DNA of 43,729 nt, taken from Bacteroidales bacterium (GTDB lineage: Bacteria; Bacteroidota; Bacteroidia; Bacteroidales; VadinHA17). Under the pieces are notes generated by a model. The model worked only from the letters and a program-made list of their open reading frames with translations, had not been told where the DNA came from and ran no database searches. Location of the stretch: positions 1 to 43,729 of the forward strand of contig JAGGWN010000007.1 of NCBI GenBank assembly GCA_021157415.1. The letters run 5' to 3'. A program made the translations under genes and the position numbers. How positions within the stretch are numbered: position 1 is the first letter of the stretch; the number at the start of each line of letters is the position of its first letter. Shown here in pieces: positions 18,397 through 27,096 of the stretch.

Positions 18397-19893
18397 TTAT
18401 ACAATCTTGCCTATAGCGTCCAGGAATGCTTCCACCGAAGCCGTGATGATATCGGTATTGGCCGAGAAACCGTAGTAGGTCTGTCCGCGGTTCTCTATCT
18501 GTACATGTACTTTTCCAAGGTCATCGCTGCCCTTGGTGATGGCCTGGATCAGGAACTCTTCGAGAGTGACTTTTCGTTTGATCAGTTGCTTGACCGCCGA
18601 AAAAGCCGCATCAATGGGTCCGTTTCCGGTGGCGGTGGAGGTGAAGGATTCCCCATTGATTCTGACACGTACCATCGCTGTGGGAAAGACGGATTTTCCG
18701 GAAAAAACCTGTAACCTCTCCAGCTTAATATTGCGGTCTTCTTTTTTGAAAGTACCCATCAATACCTCCAGGTCCTCATCCTTGATCTCTTTTTTCTTGT
18801 CTGCTAAATCCAGAAAACGTTGATAGACATCGTCCAATGCCTTTTTAGACAAGGTATATCCCAGCACTTCCAGTCTGTGTTTCAGAGCAGCATGGCCGCT
18901 GCGGGCCGTCAGGACGATGCTCGACTCTTTGATCCCTACATCTTTCGGGTTGATGATCTCATAATTCTCTCTTTTTTTCAAAACCCCATCCTGATGTATT
19001 CCTGACGAATGGGCAAAGGCATTGCGTCCGACAATAGCTTTGTTGGGCTGTACCGGCATGTTCATCAGCGAGGAAACCATTCTGCTGGTCTTATAGATCT
19101 TTTTCGTGTTGATACCCGTGGTGAAGTGCAGGTCTTTATACCGGCTTTTCAGGATCATGGCCACTTCTTCTAGAGAGGTGTTCCCCGCTCTTTCGCCAAT
19201 GCCGTTGATGGTCACTTCTACCTGCCGGGCGCCGTTGATGATACCGTTGATTGTGTTGGCCGTGGCCATACCCAGATCATTGTGACAATGTGTGGAGATA
19301 ACGGCTTTATCTATGTTTGGCACATTTTCCACCAGATAGCGTATCTTGGCCCCGAATTCTTCGGGCAGGGCATAGCCGGTAGTATCCGGGATGTTCACAA
19401 CGGTAGCCCCGGCCTTGATGACTGCTTCCACAACACGGGCCAGATACTCATTCTCGGTGCGGCCGGCATCCTCGGCATAGAATTCCACATCATCTACAAA
19501 CTTGCGGGCATATTTGACTGCCGCTATGGCACGCTCAATGATCTCTTCCGGATTAGAATTTAGTTTGTAATGTATGTGATGGTAAGAAGTGCCGATGCCT
19601 GTATGAATACGCGGATGCCTGGCATGTTGCAGAGCCTCGGCGGCCACCTCGATGTCTTTTTTAATGGCTCTGGTAAGCCCGCAGATTACCGGACGTGTCA
19701 CGGCTTTGGAGATATCCACCACCGATTTGAAATCGCCAGGGCTTGAAATGGGAAACCCGGCTTCAATGATATCTACCCCCAGTGCTTCCAGTGCCAGAGC
19801 CACTTCAATCTTTTCAACGGTGTTGAGCTGACACCCGGGGACCTGCTCTCCGTCACGGAGGGTAGTGTCAAATACATATACTCTTTCGTCCAT
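18397..19893 (-). CDS. leuA: 2-isopropylmalate synthase
   Basis: LeuA condenses 2-oxoisovalerate with acetyl-CoA, the committed step to leucine. The 498-residue protein shows the HMGL-like TIM barrel with [12 protein letters not shown] (9-20), [14 protein letters not shown] and [11 protein letters not shown], and a C-terminal LeuA dimer domain that normally binds leucine for feedback inhibition. It starts with ATG 7 bases after ilvC and is followed by leuC. Together with the LeuA2/CimA-like gene, this is one of two synthases in the cluster. Confidence 0.95.
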   Translation of the reverse strand: MDERVYVFDTTLRDGEQVPGCQLNTVEKIEVALALEALGVDIIEAGFPISSPGDFKSVVDISKAVTRPVICGLTRAIKKDIEVAAEALQHARHPRIHTGIGTSYHHIHYKLNSNPEEIIERAIAAVKYARKFVDDVEFYAEDAGRTENEYLARVVEAVIKAGATVVNIPDTTGYALPEEFGAKIRYLVENVPNIDKAVISTHCHNDLGMATANTINGIINGARQVEVTINGIGERAGNTSLEEVAMILKSRYKDLHFTTGINTKKIYKTSRMVSSLMNMPVQPNKAIVGRNAFAHSSGIHQDGVLKKRENYEIINPKDVGIKESSIVLTARSGHAALKHRLEVLGYTLSKKALDDVYQRFLDLADKKKEIKDEDLEVLMGTFKKEDRNIKLERLQVFSGKSVFPTAMVRVRINGESFTSTATGNGPIDAAFSAVKQLIKRKVTLEEFLIQAITKGSDDLGKVHVQIENRGQTYYGFSANTDIITASVEAFLDAIGKIV

Positions 19894-19900
19894 GATCTTA

Positions 19901-20947
19901 CTATTTGTTTTCTGGTCTCAGTTTGCGGACCTGTGCCCCTGTCGTCCACATTTCTGAGTTGTGGATTTCTTCCAGTTCTTTTGCCAGTTTTTCGCGATAG
20001 TCGGGTTTCCGGTTAGCTTCTATGGTGATGCGTGCTTCATTGCCGGAAGCTACGCTGTCGTACAACTCCTCAAACACCGGTTTGACAGCATCCCGGAAAC
20101 GGTTTTTCCAGTCCAGGGCTCCCCGTTGTGCGGTGGTGGAACAATTGGCATACATCCAATCCATGCCGTTTTCAGCTACCAAAGGCATAAGGCTCTGTGT
20201 CAGTTCTTCTACGGTTTCGTTGAAAGCCTCCGAAGGGGAATGCCCTCTGGACCTTAACAGGTTGTACTGGGCTTCCATGATGCCGGCAATGGCCCCCATC
20301 AGGACTCCGCGTTCTCCGGTGAGGTCACTGTACACTTCTCTTTTGAAATCGGTCTCAAAAAGATAACCGGAACCGATACCCACACCGATAGCCAGCACCC
20401 TGTCTTTGGCTCTGCCGGTAGCATCCTGGTATATAGCATAGCTGGAGTTGATGCCTTTGTTCTGCAGGAAGAGTCTGCGCAGAGAGGTACCTGAACCTTT
20501 CGGGGCTACGAGGATCACATCAATGTTATCAGGAGGGATGATTCCCGTCTGGTCGCTGAAGGTGATGCCGAAGCCGTGAGAGAAATACAGTGCTTTTCCT
20601 TCGGTAAGATGTTTCTTCATGACCGGCCAGGCTGCGATCTGTCCCGCATCCGACAACAGGTTCAGGAGGACGGTGCCTTTCTCACAGGCTTCTTCTATCT
20701 CAAACAGGTCTTTCCCTTCCACCCATCCGTCGTCCAGGGCTTTCTGCCAGGACCCCGATCCTTTGCGCTGTCCTACGATCACATGAAATCCGTTATCTTT
20801 CAGATTCAGTGCCTGTCCGGGACCCTGAACACCGTATCCTATCACTGCAAGCGTTTCGTCTTTCAGTACTTCTTTTGCCTTGTCAAGAGGGAATTCTTCT
20901 CTGGTAACAACATTTTCCAGAACGCCTCCGAAATTGATCTTTGCCAT
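19901..20947 (-). CDS. ilvC: Ketol-acid reductoisomerase
   Basis: IlvC converts acetolactate and acetohydroxybutyrate to dihydroxy acids with NADPH and Mg. The 348-residue protein has the Rossmann motif GYGVQGPGQ at 37-45. The following [10 protein letters not shown] loop contains the Arg and Ser residues expected to bind the NADPH 2'-phosphate. The C-terminal knotted helical domain carries the metal-binding acidic residues ([16 protein letters not shown]). It is separated from ilvN by 150 bases, the second-longest spacer in the block, but no promoter or terminator could be supported there. Confidence 0.95.
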   Translation of the reverse strand: MAKINFGGVLENVVTREEFPLDKAKEVLKDETLAVIGYGVQGPGQALNLKDNGFHVIVGQRKGSGSWQKALDDGWVEGKDLFEIEEACEKGTVLLNLLSDAGQIAAWPVMKKHLTEGKALYFSHGFGITFSDQTGIIPPDNIDVILVAPKGSGTSLRRLFLQNKGINSSYAIYQDATGRAKDRVLAIGVGIGSGYLFETDFKREVYSDLTGERGVLMGAIAGIMEAQYNLLRSRGHSPSEAFNETVEELTQSLMPLVAENGMDWMYANCSTTAQRGALDWKNRFRDAVKPVFEELYDSVASGNEARITIEANRKPDYREKLAKELEEIHNSEMWTTGAQVRKLRPENK

Positions 20948-21097
20948 AATAAATATTATTAATGAATGAAATGTTTATTTTAAATAAATCTTTTTTAACT
21001 GAAATATCTTTTCTGATAGATAAGTAACAGACACATAGTCGGTAACAGGATTATGCCAAGCTCCGGTCACCTGGCCTCCTGCTTTGTGTCGGTCTCA

Positions 21098-21646
21098 TTA
21101 GTCGTTTGTGTAATTCGTTGCTTCTTCCAGTTCCTGCAGGTGGACGGCCAGCTCTTTCATCGGCTTGGTAATAGCCACTCTTCCAGAACGAACGAATTCC
21201 AACAAGCCAAATGGTTTTAGCTTTTCCAAAAGTTCCTGTGTGTCTTCCTTGTGACCTGTTTTTTCGATGGCCGTATATTCGGGAGTGACCTCCAGAATGC
21301 GGGCATTGTATCTGCGAACCAGATTTTCTATCTCGTTGCTTTCCAGTAGGGCAGAGGTGGGTACTTTATATAGTGCGATTTCCTGATAGATGATCTCGTC
21401 AGAATGATAATAAAAAGCTTTCATAACATCTACCAGTTTCTGGATTTGTGAAATGATCTTTCTGATCATGGTTTCGGTCGAGTTGACAACAATGGTGAAA
21501 GAGTGAACACCGGGAATGTGATATTCCGAGGTGGTCAGGCTTTCAATATTGATCTTGCGTCTGGTGAAAATAATGGTCAGACGGTTCAGCAAACCGATGT
21601 TGTTTTCGCTGTAAACTTTGATGGTGAATTCTTTAATTTTTTCCAT
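21098..21646 (-). CDS. ilvN: Acetolactate synthase small (regulatory) subunit
   Basis: This 182-residue regulatory subunit of acetohydroxyacid synthase has an N-terminal ACT domain (KVYSENNIGLLNRLTIIFTRR, the valine-binding region) and the ALS_ss C-terminal domain. It follows the large subunit by 21 bases. It should give valine feedback inhibition and full activity to IlvB. Length and order are typical of Bacteroidota ilvBN. Confidence 0.94.
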   Translation of the reverse strand: MEKIKEFTIKVYSENNIGLLNRLTIIFTRRKINIESLTTSEYHIPGVHSFTIVVNSTETMIRKIISQIQKLVDVMKAFYYHSDEIIYQEIALYKVPTSALLESNEIENLVRRYNARILEVTPEYTAIEKTGHKEDTQELLEKLKPFGLLEFVRSGRVAITKPMKELAVHLQELEEATNYTND

Positions 21647-21667
21647 AATGTTGGTTTTTGCAACTTT

Positions 21668-23407
21668 CTATTCGGTTACCATGTGAGATACGGAGGCTCC
21701 GGCCGGGACCATCGGAAACACATTTTGTTCTTTCATCACTTTTACTTCAAGAAGGAAGGGCCCCTCAGTATCCAGCATCTCATCCACTGCCTTTTCCAGA
21801 TCTTCCCGTTTTTCGATATACCTGGAGGCAATGCCGTACCCCTCGCTGGCGATTTTGGTAAAAGCAGGGTTGGCTAGCTCGGTGAAAGAATATCTTTTAT
21901 CAAAAAACATATCCTGCCATTGTCTTACCATACCCAGGAAAGAATTGTTTAGCAGGATCATTTTTACAGGCAGTTTATGCTGTGCTATGGTGCCCAGTTC
22001 CTGGATGGTCATCTGAAACCCGCCGTCACCGGCAAAACCCAGTACCACGCGGTCGGGACGGGCCACTTTGGCACCCACCGCCGCCGGTAAGCCGAAACCC
22101 ATAGTCCCCAGTCCGCCCGAAGTGACAAAACTGCGGGCCTGCTTGAAACAGTAGTTTCTGGCCACTACCATCTGGTGTTGTCCCACGTCGGTGACCACAA
22201 TGGCCTGACCATCGGTCTTATCAGAGATCAGGTGAACGACCTCATCCATCTTGATGTCCAAACCTTTGGACTCACGGGCAGGCTTGATGACTTTTTCATA
22301 CTCTTTCTTATATTCTTTACGAAAAGATTCAACCCACTCCTTGTGATCATTTTCTTTGACCAAAGGGAGCAACCTGGACAGTGCGTCTTTGGCGTCTGCT
22401 ACAATGGCCACATCTGACGTGACGTTTTTGCCAATCTCTGAATGATCTATTTCGATGTGTATGATCTTGGCCTGGTTGGCATAATCGTCCAGCCGGCCGG
22501 TGATACGGTCGTCAAAACGCATGCCTATGGCAATCAGCAGGTCACATTCGTTGGTCTTAATATTGGGGGCCATATTGCCGTGCATACCCGGCATCCCTAC
22601 ATTCAGCGGATGATCAACCGGAAAGGAAGAGAGCCCAAGCAAGGTGGTGGTCACCGGAATGTCTGCTTTGGTGACCAGGTTCATCAATTCTTCCTCCGCT
22701 TTGGAAATCAGGATGCCCCGTCCTGCAATCAATAAAGGTTTTTGGGCTTTGTTGATCAGATGGGCCGCTTTTTCCACTTTATCCATCTGTACTTTGGGAT
22801 AGGGAAAATAACTACGTATCCTTCGGCATTTTTCGTAATGCCATTTTATTTTTCCGAATTGTGCATCTTTGGTAATGTCTATCATTACCGGACCCGGCCG
22901 GCCGGTGGAGGCGATATAAAAAGCTTTGGCCACGATTTCGGGGATTTCTTCGGCCGATGTGATCTGATAGTTCCATTTGGTTACCGGCATGGTAATGCCG
23001 ATAACATCGGTCTCCTGAAAGGCATCTGTGCCCAACAGATTGGAAGAAACCTGACCGGAGAAGGCTACCATGGGGACCGAATCGATCATGGCATTGGCCA
23101 GGCCGGTGACCAGGTTGGTGGCTCCGGGACCTGAGGTGACCAGAACCACACCGGTTTTTCCCAGTATCTTGGCATAGCTTTCTGCGGCATGGGCAGCCCC
23201 TTGCTCATGCCGTACCAGAACATGGTTGAGCTGATCCCGGTAATCAAACAGAGCATCATAAACAGGCATAATGGCTCCGCCGGGATACCCGAAAATCGTA
23301 TCTGCATTTTCTTTCAACAGGGAAAAGATAAGGGCTTCCGATCCTGTAATTACCGTGCCTTCCGCCGGAAGTTCTTTTCCGGCTGTTTTTTCTTCGTTTG
23401 TTTTCAT
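21668..23407 (-). CDS. ilvB: Acetolactate synthase large (catalytic) subunit
   Basis: This is a thiamine-diphosphate enzyme that makes acetolactate (valine and leucine branch) and acetohydroxybutyrate (isoleucine branch). The 579-residue protein has the catalytic Glu68 in VRHEQGAAHAAESYA and the TPP/Mg-binding motif GDGGFQMTIQELGT, with the paired NN at the end of that motif region (LLNNSFLGMVRQWQ). An N-terminal extension of about 18 residues precedes the usual TGSEALIFSLL start. The ATG at 23407 is 26 bases after the ilvD stop. Confidence 0.96.
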   Translation of the reverse strand: MKTNEEKTAGKELPAEGTVITGSEALIFSLLKENADTIFGYPGGAIMPVYDALFDYRDQLNHVLVRHEQGAAHAAESYAKILGKTGVVLVTSGPGATNLVTGLANAMIDSVPMVAFSGQVSSNLLGTDAFQETDVIGITMPVTKWNYQITSAEEIPEIVAKAFYIASTGRPGPVMIDITKDAQFGKIKWHYEKCRRIRSYFPYPKVQMDKVEKAAHLINKAQKPLLIAGRGILISKAEEELMNLVTKADIPVTTTLLGLSSFPVDHPLNVGMPGMHGNMAPNIKTNECDLLIAIGMRFDDRITGRLDDYANQAKIIHIEIDHSEIGKNVTSDVAIVADAKDALSRLLPLVKENDHKEWVESFRKEYKKEYEKVIKPARESKGLDIKMDEVVHLISDKTDGQAIVVTDVGQHQMVVARNYCFKQARSFVTSGGLGTMGFGLPAAVGAKVARPDRVVLGFAGDGGFQMTIQELGTIAQHKLPVKMILLNNSFLGMVRQWQDMFFDKRYSFTELANPAFTKIASEGYGIASRYIEKREDLEKAVDEMLDTEGPFLLEVKVMKEQNVFPMVPAGASVSHMVTE

Positions 23408-23433
23408 CGTTGGAAAGGTTTAACTTTATATAG

Positions 23434-25266
23434 CTAATGGTTAATTTGCCTGATGGCTCCTTTGTCGGCCGAGGTGACCATGTGTGCATATGCCTGCAAT
23501 GACACCGGGATCATGCGGTTACGTGTGGAAGGGGTATAGGCCTTTTCCCCTCTCTTTTCTTCTGCCTCTCTGCGTGCTGTCAGTTCTTCTTCGGATAAGC
23601 GGACTTGGATGCTTCTTTCGGGGATATTGATGTCAATGATATCCCCGTCTTTTATCAGAGCGATCTCTCCGCCGGCAGCTGCTTCGGGAGAGACATGACC
23701 TATGGAGAGGCCGGCGGTGCCGCCCGAGAAACGTCCGTCGGTGATCAGAGCACATGACTTGTCCAGTTTCATGGACTTGATGTATGAAGTAGGATAAAGC
23801 ATCTCCTGCATGCCGGGGCCTCCCCTGGGCCCTTCGTAGCGGATGACCACCACATCTCCCGCCGTTAGCTCATGACCCAGAATGGCATCACAGGCTGCTT
23901 CCTGCGATTCGTAAACACGCGCCCTGCCACTGAAGGAATAAAGCGATTCATCTACCCCGGCGGTCTTGACGATGCATCCGTCACGGGCGATGTTCCCGAA
24001 CAGTACGGCCAGACCGCCTTCCTTGCTGTAAGCATGATCATAATCGCGTATGCAGCCTTTGCTGCGGTCCCTGTCCGGTTCGTCATAGTAGTTCTCCTGT
24101 GATCCCATTTCCAGATTCTGGAACATACCGGGTGCACTGGTGAATATTTTTTTGGCATAACCGGTCACTGTGGGACGCATAAGGTCAAAGTCGTTGAGAG
24201 CGTCCTCCAGTCTGGGATAATCAACTCTTTTTACCGAATGATCAATCAGTCCCAGACGGTCCAGTTCTCCCATAATAGACAGGATCCCTCCGGCTCTGTT
24301 GACATCCTGCACATGATAGTGCGAGCTGGGTGCTACCTTGCAAAGATTGGGAATGCTGCGGGAGAGGTCATCAATGTCTTTCATGGTGAAATCCACGTCT
24401 GCCTCATGGGCGACGGCCAGCAGATGCAGAACGGTATTGGTGGATCCCCCCATGGCTATGTCCAGTGACATGGCATTCAGGAAGGCCTCACGGGTGGCGA
24501 TGCTTCGGGGCAGGACAGAGGGGTCTCCCTCTTCATAATATTTATTGGTGTTCTCAATGATCAGATCTACGGCTTTGTCGAACAGGGCAATCCGGTTTTT
24601 ATGGGTGGCCACAATGGTCCCGTTTCCGGGGAGGGCGATCCCCAATGCTTCAGCCAGACAGTTCATGGAATTGGCGGTGAACATGCCCGAACAGGAACCA
24701 CAGGTGGGACAGGCATTGCGCTCTACCTCCAGCAAAGCCTGGTCACTGATTGCCGGATCGCCGGCCATGACCATGGCATCCACCAGGTCGTACATCTTAT
24801 CCCCTACCACACCAGCTTCCATAGGGCCCCCCGATACAAAGATCGCAGGGATATTAAGCCGCATAGCAGCCATCATCATCCCGGGAGTGATCTTGTCACA
24901 GTTGGAGATACATATCATGGCATCGGCCATGTGGGCATTGACAACATACTCCACACTGTCGGCAATCAGATCGCGTGACGGCAGGGAATACAACATGCCC
25001 TGGTGCCCCATGGCGATGCCGTCATCAATGGCGATGGTGTTAAATTCGGCAGCAAAATAACCCCGGGCTTCGATCTTTGCCTTTAATTCCTGCCCGATAT
25101 TATGCAGATGAACATGCCCCGGCACAAACTGGGAAAATGAGTTGACAATAGCAAAAACCGGACGGCCGAAATGAAATTCTTTCATTCCGTTCGCCCGCCA
25201 AAGACTGCGCGCACCTGCCATGACCCGGCCCTGTGTGGTTGTGTTACTGCGAAGTGGTATTTTCAT
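23434..25266 (-). CDS. ilvD: Dihydroxy-acid dehydratase
   Basis: IlvD dehydrates dihydroxyisovalerate and dihydroxymethylvalerate to the 2-oxo acids. The 610-residue protein has Cys123 in CDKITPG and the [15 protein letters not shown] segment (Cys186, 189, 192) that together bind the Fe-S cluster, and the C-terminal [13 protein letters not shown] motif. It is the first structural gene after the attenuator at 25308-25424. The ATG at 25266 is preceded by AAGGAAG about 20 bases upstream and an A/T-rich stretch. Confidence 0.96.
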   Translation of the reverse strand: MKIPLRSNTTTQGRVMAGARSLWRANGMKEFHFGRPVFAIVNSFSQFVPGHVHLHNIGQELKAKIEARGYFAAEFNTIAIDDGIAMGHQGMLYSLPSRDLIADSVEYVVNAHMADAMICISNCDKITPGMMMAAMRLNIPAIFVSGGPMEAGVVGDKMYDLVDAMVMAGDPAISDQALLEVERNACPTCGSCSGMFTANSMNCLAEALGIALPGNGTIVATHKNRIALFDKAVDLIIENTNKYYEEGDPSVLPRSIATREAFLNAMSLDIAMGGSTNTVLHLLAVAHEADVDFTMKDIDDLSRSIPNLCKVAPSSHYHVQDVNRAGGILSIMGELDRLGLIDHSVKRVDYPRLEDALNDFDLMRPTVTGYAKKIFTSAPGMFQNLEMGSQENYYDEPDRDRSKGCIRDYDHAYSKEGGLAVLFGNIARDGCIVKTAGVDESLYSFSGRARVYESQEAACDAILGHELTAGDVVVIRYEGPRGGPGMQEMLYPTSYIKSMKLDKSCALITDGRFSGGTAGLSIGHVSPEAAAGGEIALIKDGDIIDINIPERSIQVRLSEEELTARREAEEKRGEKAYTPSTRNRMIPVSLQAYAHMVTSADKGAIRQINH

Positions 25267-25307
25267 TCTAATTTTTTTTTATTTTTAACTTCCTTACTTA
25301 CCCCTAT

Positions 25308-25340
25308 AAAAAAGAACCGTCCCCTGGGTGAGAACGGTTC
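25308..25340 (-). terminator. Attenuator terminator (segments 3:4) upstream of ilvD
   Basis: In minus-strand RNA, GAACCGTTCTC (25340-25330) pairs with GGGGACGGTTC (25324-25314) around an ACCCA loop, an 11-bp stem with two G-U pairs. Six U follow directly (25313-25308), then AUAG. It lies 28 bases after the leader-peptide stop codon and 41 bases before the ilvD ATG. Segment 3 (25338-25327) within its 5' arm can alternatively pair with segment 2, which would dissolve the terminator. Confidence 0.92.
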
Positions 25341-25393
25341 GGATATAATCTTTATACCATTCTCACCTCATCCCCTGCGCAGGATAAGAACGG
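25314..25393 (-). promoter_or_regulatory. Transcription attenuator with competing segments 1:2, 2:3, 3:4
   Basis: Segment 1, CCGTTCTTATCC (25393-25382), lies inside the leader peptide over its Val-Leu-Ile-Leu codons. Segment 2, GGTGAGAATGGT (25367-25356), begins at the base after the leader stop. Segment 3, ACCGTTCTCACC (25338-25327), is nearly a copy of segment 1. Segments 2 and 3 pair over 12 bp with one G-U. Segments 1 and 2 pair over 11 bp with one bulge. Segments 3 and 4 form the terminator. A ribosome stalled on the branched-chain codons would mask segment 1 and let 2:3 form (read-through). A ribosome that reaches the stop would mask segment 2 and let 3:4 form (termination). Pairings are seen directly; the mechanism follows the known his, leu, ilv and trp attenuators. 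Confidence 0.88.
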
Positions 25394-25424
25394 AAAGAAT
25401 GATATTGATAATCGAATGGATCAT
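25368..25424 (-). CDS. Branched-chain leader peptide of the ilv-leu operon, 18 aa
   Basis: The 18-codon frame ATG...TGA encodes MIHSIINIILSVLILRRG. Ten of 18 residues are Ile (6), Leu (3) or Val (1), and they are concentrated between residues 5 and 15. The stop codon abuts attenuator segment 2. The ATG lies about 20 bases after the predicted -7 box, so the 5' untranslated region is very short and has no Shine-Dalgarno site, as is usual in Bacteroidota. The codons are mixed (ATC, ATT, CTT, GTT, CTG). The composition of all three branched-chain amino acids fits control of an operon that makes all three. Confidence 0.88.
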   Translation of the reverse strand: MIHSIINIILSVLILRRG

Positions 25425-25444
25425 ATTTACTGTTAATGAGACAA

Positions 25445-25475
25445 CAAAAGTATACATCCTTTTTTCATGACCAAA
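25445..25475 (-). promoter_or_regulatory. Promoter of the ilv-leu(-glt) operon
   Basis: On the minus strand TTTG (25475-25472), a spacer of exactly 19 bases, and TACTTTTG (25452-25445) match the Bacteroidota consensus TTTG-N19-21-TAnnTTTG at every defined position. The start of transcription should be near 25440, about 16 bases before the leader-peptide ATG. A second, weaker candidate -7 box (TATGTTTG, 25508-25501) lies further upstream without a good -33 partner. Confidence 0.8.
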
Positions 25476-25632
25476 TATTTTCACAATTTTTTTATGCTGT
25501 CAAACATAATATGATTTGTATCAGGCAGAAAATTAGGCAAATATAAATATGAAAAGTTTCCTTAACCTCCTGGGTGCCGGGAAGGAACAAACGATTGCAG
25601 ACGTGGGTATGCTGTATAAATATACAGAAAGA

Positions 25633-26364
25633 TTATATAAATCCTACACGTTGGTCCCCCAGACTATCTACAAAGTTATTTATTACGATCCTTCCATAAT
25701 CCGGGGGAGTAATCTGTTCCAGGAGGTTCTTTACCGACTTGCCGTTTTTTTCAATCTGTTCTTTTTGCTCCATGATCTGGGCCCGCATAATTTCTTCCGT
25801 ATATTCCGGGTGAAACTGCACCCCGACGGCGTTGCGGATCCGGAAAGCCTGCGTCGCTTCAAAATCGTTGTATGCCAGCAAACGGGCTTCGGGCGGTGGC
25901 GTCAGTACCGTCTGGGCATGGTTGAGATGTACCGGAAAAACCGGGGGCAAACCTTGAAACAACGGGTCGTCCCGTCCTTCTTCTGTCAAGGTGATCTTCA
26001 CGGTGCCCAGCTCTTGTCCGACGGGATGACCCCCGACATGACCTCCGGCAGCATAGGCCAGTACCTGGTGTCCGAAGCAGACCCCCAGGATGGGATGGTC
26101 GTCCGACATCGCTTCTGTCAGCCAGGAAGTCAGCTTCTCTATCCACGGGGTGTGATCTGTCACATTATCGTGCGAGCCGGTTACGACCGTACCGGCAAAA
26201 TCATGATAGTCGGGCCAAGCCACCTCTTCCATGAATACTTCTGCCACCAGATCTTCCCTGGGAAGGTTGATTTTGGCCCGGAACCAATCCTCAAAATCCC
26301 CGTAATAACGGATCACCTCCGGAAATGTGCTCCCGGCTTTCAAGATCAATAATGGTTTTTTCAT
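25633..26364 (-). CDS. Class I glutamine amidotransferase (GMP-synthase-like)
   Basis: This 243-residue protein is a triad-type glutamine amidotransferase standing alone. The nucleophile Cys96 is in GVCFGHQ, and His185 and Glu187 are in FHPEYTEE. It resembles the glutamine amidotransferase-related proteins close to the GuaA N-terminal domain; no synthetase domain is attached, so its acceptor is unknown. A deglycase or peptidase-like role is an alternative for such orphans. The ATG at 26364 is preferred to a TTG at 26373. The gene follows the small membrane protein gene 13 bases downstream, and the two probably form one transcript. A 7-bp hairpin (25612-25627) lies just after its stop. Confidence 0.85.
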   Translation of the reverse strand: MKKPLLILKAGSTFPEVIRYYGDFEDWFRAKINLPREDLVAEVFMEEVAWPDYHDFAGTVVTGSHDNVTDHTPWIEKLTSWLTEAMSDDHPILGVCFGHQVLAYAAGGHVGGHPVGQELGTVKITLTEEGRDDPLFQGLPPVFPVHLNHAQTVLTPPPEARLLAYNDFEATQAFRIRNAVGVQFHPEYTEEIMRAQIMEQKEQIEKNGKSVKNLLEQITPPDYGRIVINNFVDSLGDQRVGFI

Positions 26365-26377
26365 GTCGGTCAAAAGT

Positions 26378-26680
26378 TTATTTGGACCATCCCCACCGGT
26401 ACAGGTCCATCACCAGGCAGGATGACACTTTGGTTTGTGCCGTCAGTTTTTTCAGCAACCATCCTCCGGCAAACTGTCCCAGAAAAAAAGCGCCTACAAG
26501 AGCCGGGTACGTGTAAAGCTGAAATCCCAGATGCCCGATGAAACGCAGGGCAATGACAAACGGCACCGGTACGTGTACCGCCAGAAACCATTGCAATGAC
26601 AGTTTTTTAACATGGGCCCTCCAGTATCCAAACGGGACATTCAGGAAAAAGACAATCAGACTGATGTATAACAGATTCAT
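26378..26680 (-). CDS. Small integral membrane protein, 100 aa
   Basis: The 100-residue protein has about three hydrophobic segments (residues 3-18, 30-50 and 55-77) and a short charged tail. It resembles a conserved uncharacterised Bacteroidota membrane protein (start MNLLYISLIVFFLNVPFGYWR). It is co-directional with the amidotransferase gene directly downstream. A candidate promoter places the -7 box only 4 bases before the ATG, so the mRNA may be leaderless. The function is unknown. Confidence 0.75.
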   Translation of the reverse strand: MNLLYISLIVFFLNVPFGYWRAHVKKLSLQWFLAVHVPVPFVIALRFIGHLGFQLYTYPALVGAFFLGQFAGGWLLKKLTAQTKVSSCLVMDLYRWGWSK

Positions 26681-26684
26681 ATCC

Positions 26685-26716
26685 CAAAATAAAGCAACAT
26701 CCCGATAAATATCAAA
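26685..26716 (-). promoter_or_regulatory. Putative promoter abutting the start of the small membrane protein gene
   Basis: On the minus strand TTTG (26716-26713), a 20-base spacer and TTATTTTG (26692-26685, 7 of 8 to TAnnTTTG) precede GGAT and the ATG at 26680. With the usual start position of such promoters the transcript would begin at or within a few bases of the ATG. Confidence 0.5.
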
Positions 26717-26905
26717 AAAACCCTGAGATTTAATAAAATTTATCCCAAAATCAACAATAAAGAAACACAGATGTTTTTCGTTTCCAATCGCTTTTGCATA
26801 GCTTTAGCGGCGCAAAGGAGTAACCAAAACTAACTCATCTGTCCGGCTTTTCCGGGCTTCAAAAAGCATATTTTGATGTTTTATAAATATGATTGATATA
26901 TAACT

Positions 26906-26931
26906 AATCTACGTATGCGCCTACGTAGATT
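26906..26931. repeat. Perfect 10-bp inverted repeat
   Basis: AATCTACGTA (26906-26915) and TACGTAGATT (26922-26931) are perfect reverse complements around TGCGCC. The stem is long enough for a dyad operator or an RNA hairpin. It is not followed by a U run on either strand, which argues against an ordinary terminator. It lies between divergent promoters, about 165 bases upstream of the epimerase start. Confidence 0.75.
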
Positions 26932-27043
26932 TAAAATATTTTTCAAAACGAGGTTTCTGAAAATGCATCATCATACATGATGTTTTCCCGGATGATATAA
27001 TCTGGAGTTCACCCATGACTTCAACCAAAAAAGATCTCTTGAC

Positions 27044-27075
27044 TTTCAACTCTAAACATATTTCTCCTATCTTTA
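27044..27075 (+). promoter_or_regulatory. Putative promoter of the dipeptide epimerase gene
   Basis: TTTC (27044-27047), a 20-base spacer and TATCTTTA (27068-27075) match the Bacteroidota promoter pattern with one mismatch in each box. The ATG is 21 bases further downstream. Confidence 0.5.
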
Positions 27076-27096
27076 GTCCGTCAAAAAGATCGGGTC

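Larger units (their letters stand above)
26681..27096. other. Divergent intergenic region with palindrome
   Basis: This 416-base AT-rich spacer lies between the membrane protein/amidotransferase unit (minus) and the dipeptide epimerase (plus). It holds a promoter on each side, a perfect 10-bp inverted repeat at 26906-26931 and a small palindrome CATCA-TACA-TGATG at 26969-26982. No ORF or RNA gene was recognised. Confidence 0.6.

Noticed and set aside
20995-21036. Minus-strand mini-ORF MCLLLIYQKRYFS in the ilvN-ilvC spacer, possibly a second leader peptide
   Set aside because: It has a short Leu-Leu-Leu-Ile run, but no promoter, no GC-rich terminator and no competing stems follow it; the spacer to ilvC is AT-rich. 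A chance frame is more likely.
25612-25627. 7-bp perfect hairpin (CTGTATA-AA-TATACAG) just after the amidotransferase stop
   Set aside because: It is AT-rich, has a 2-base loop and no U tract, so it is not convincing as a terminator; it was noted only in the gene entry.
25267-25632. Riboswitch or T-box upstream of ilvD
   Set aside because: No T-box specifier or antiterminator consensus and no known riboswitch core was seen; the leader peptide and competing stems explain the structure better.
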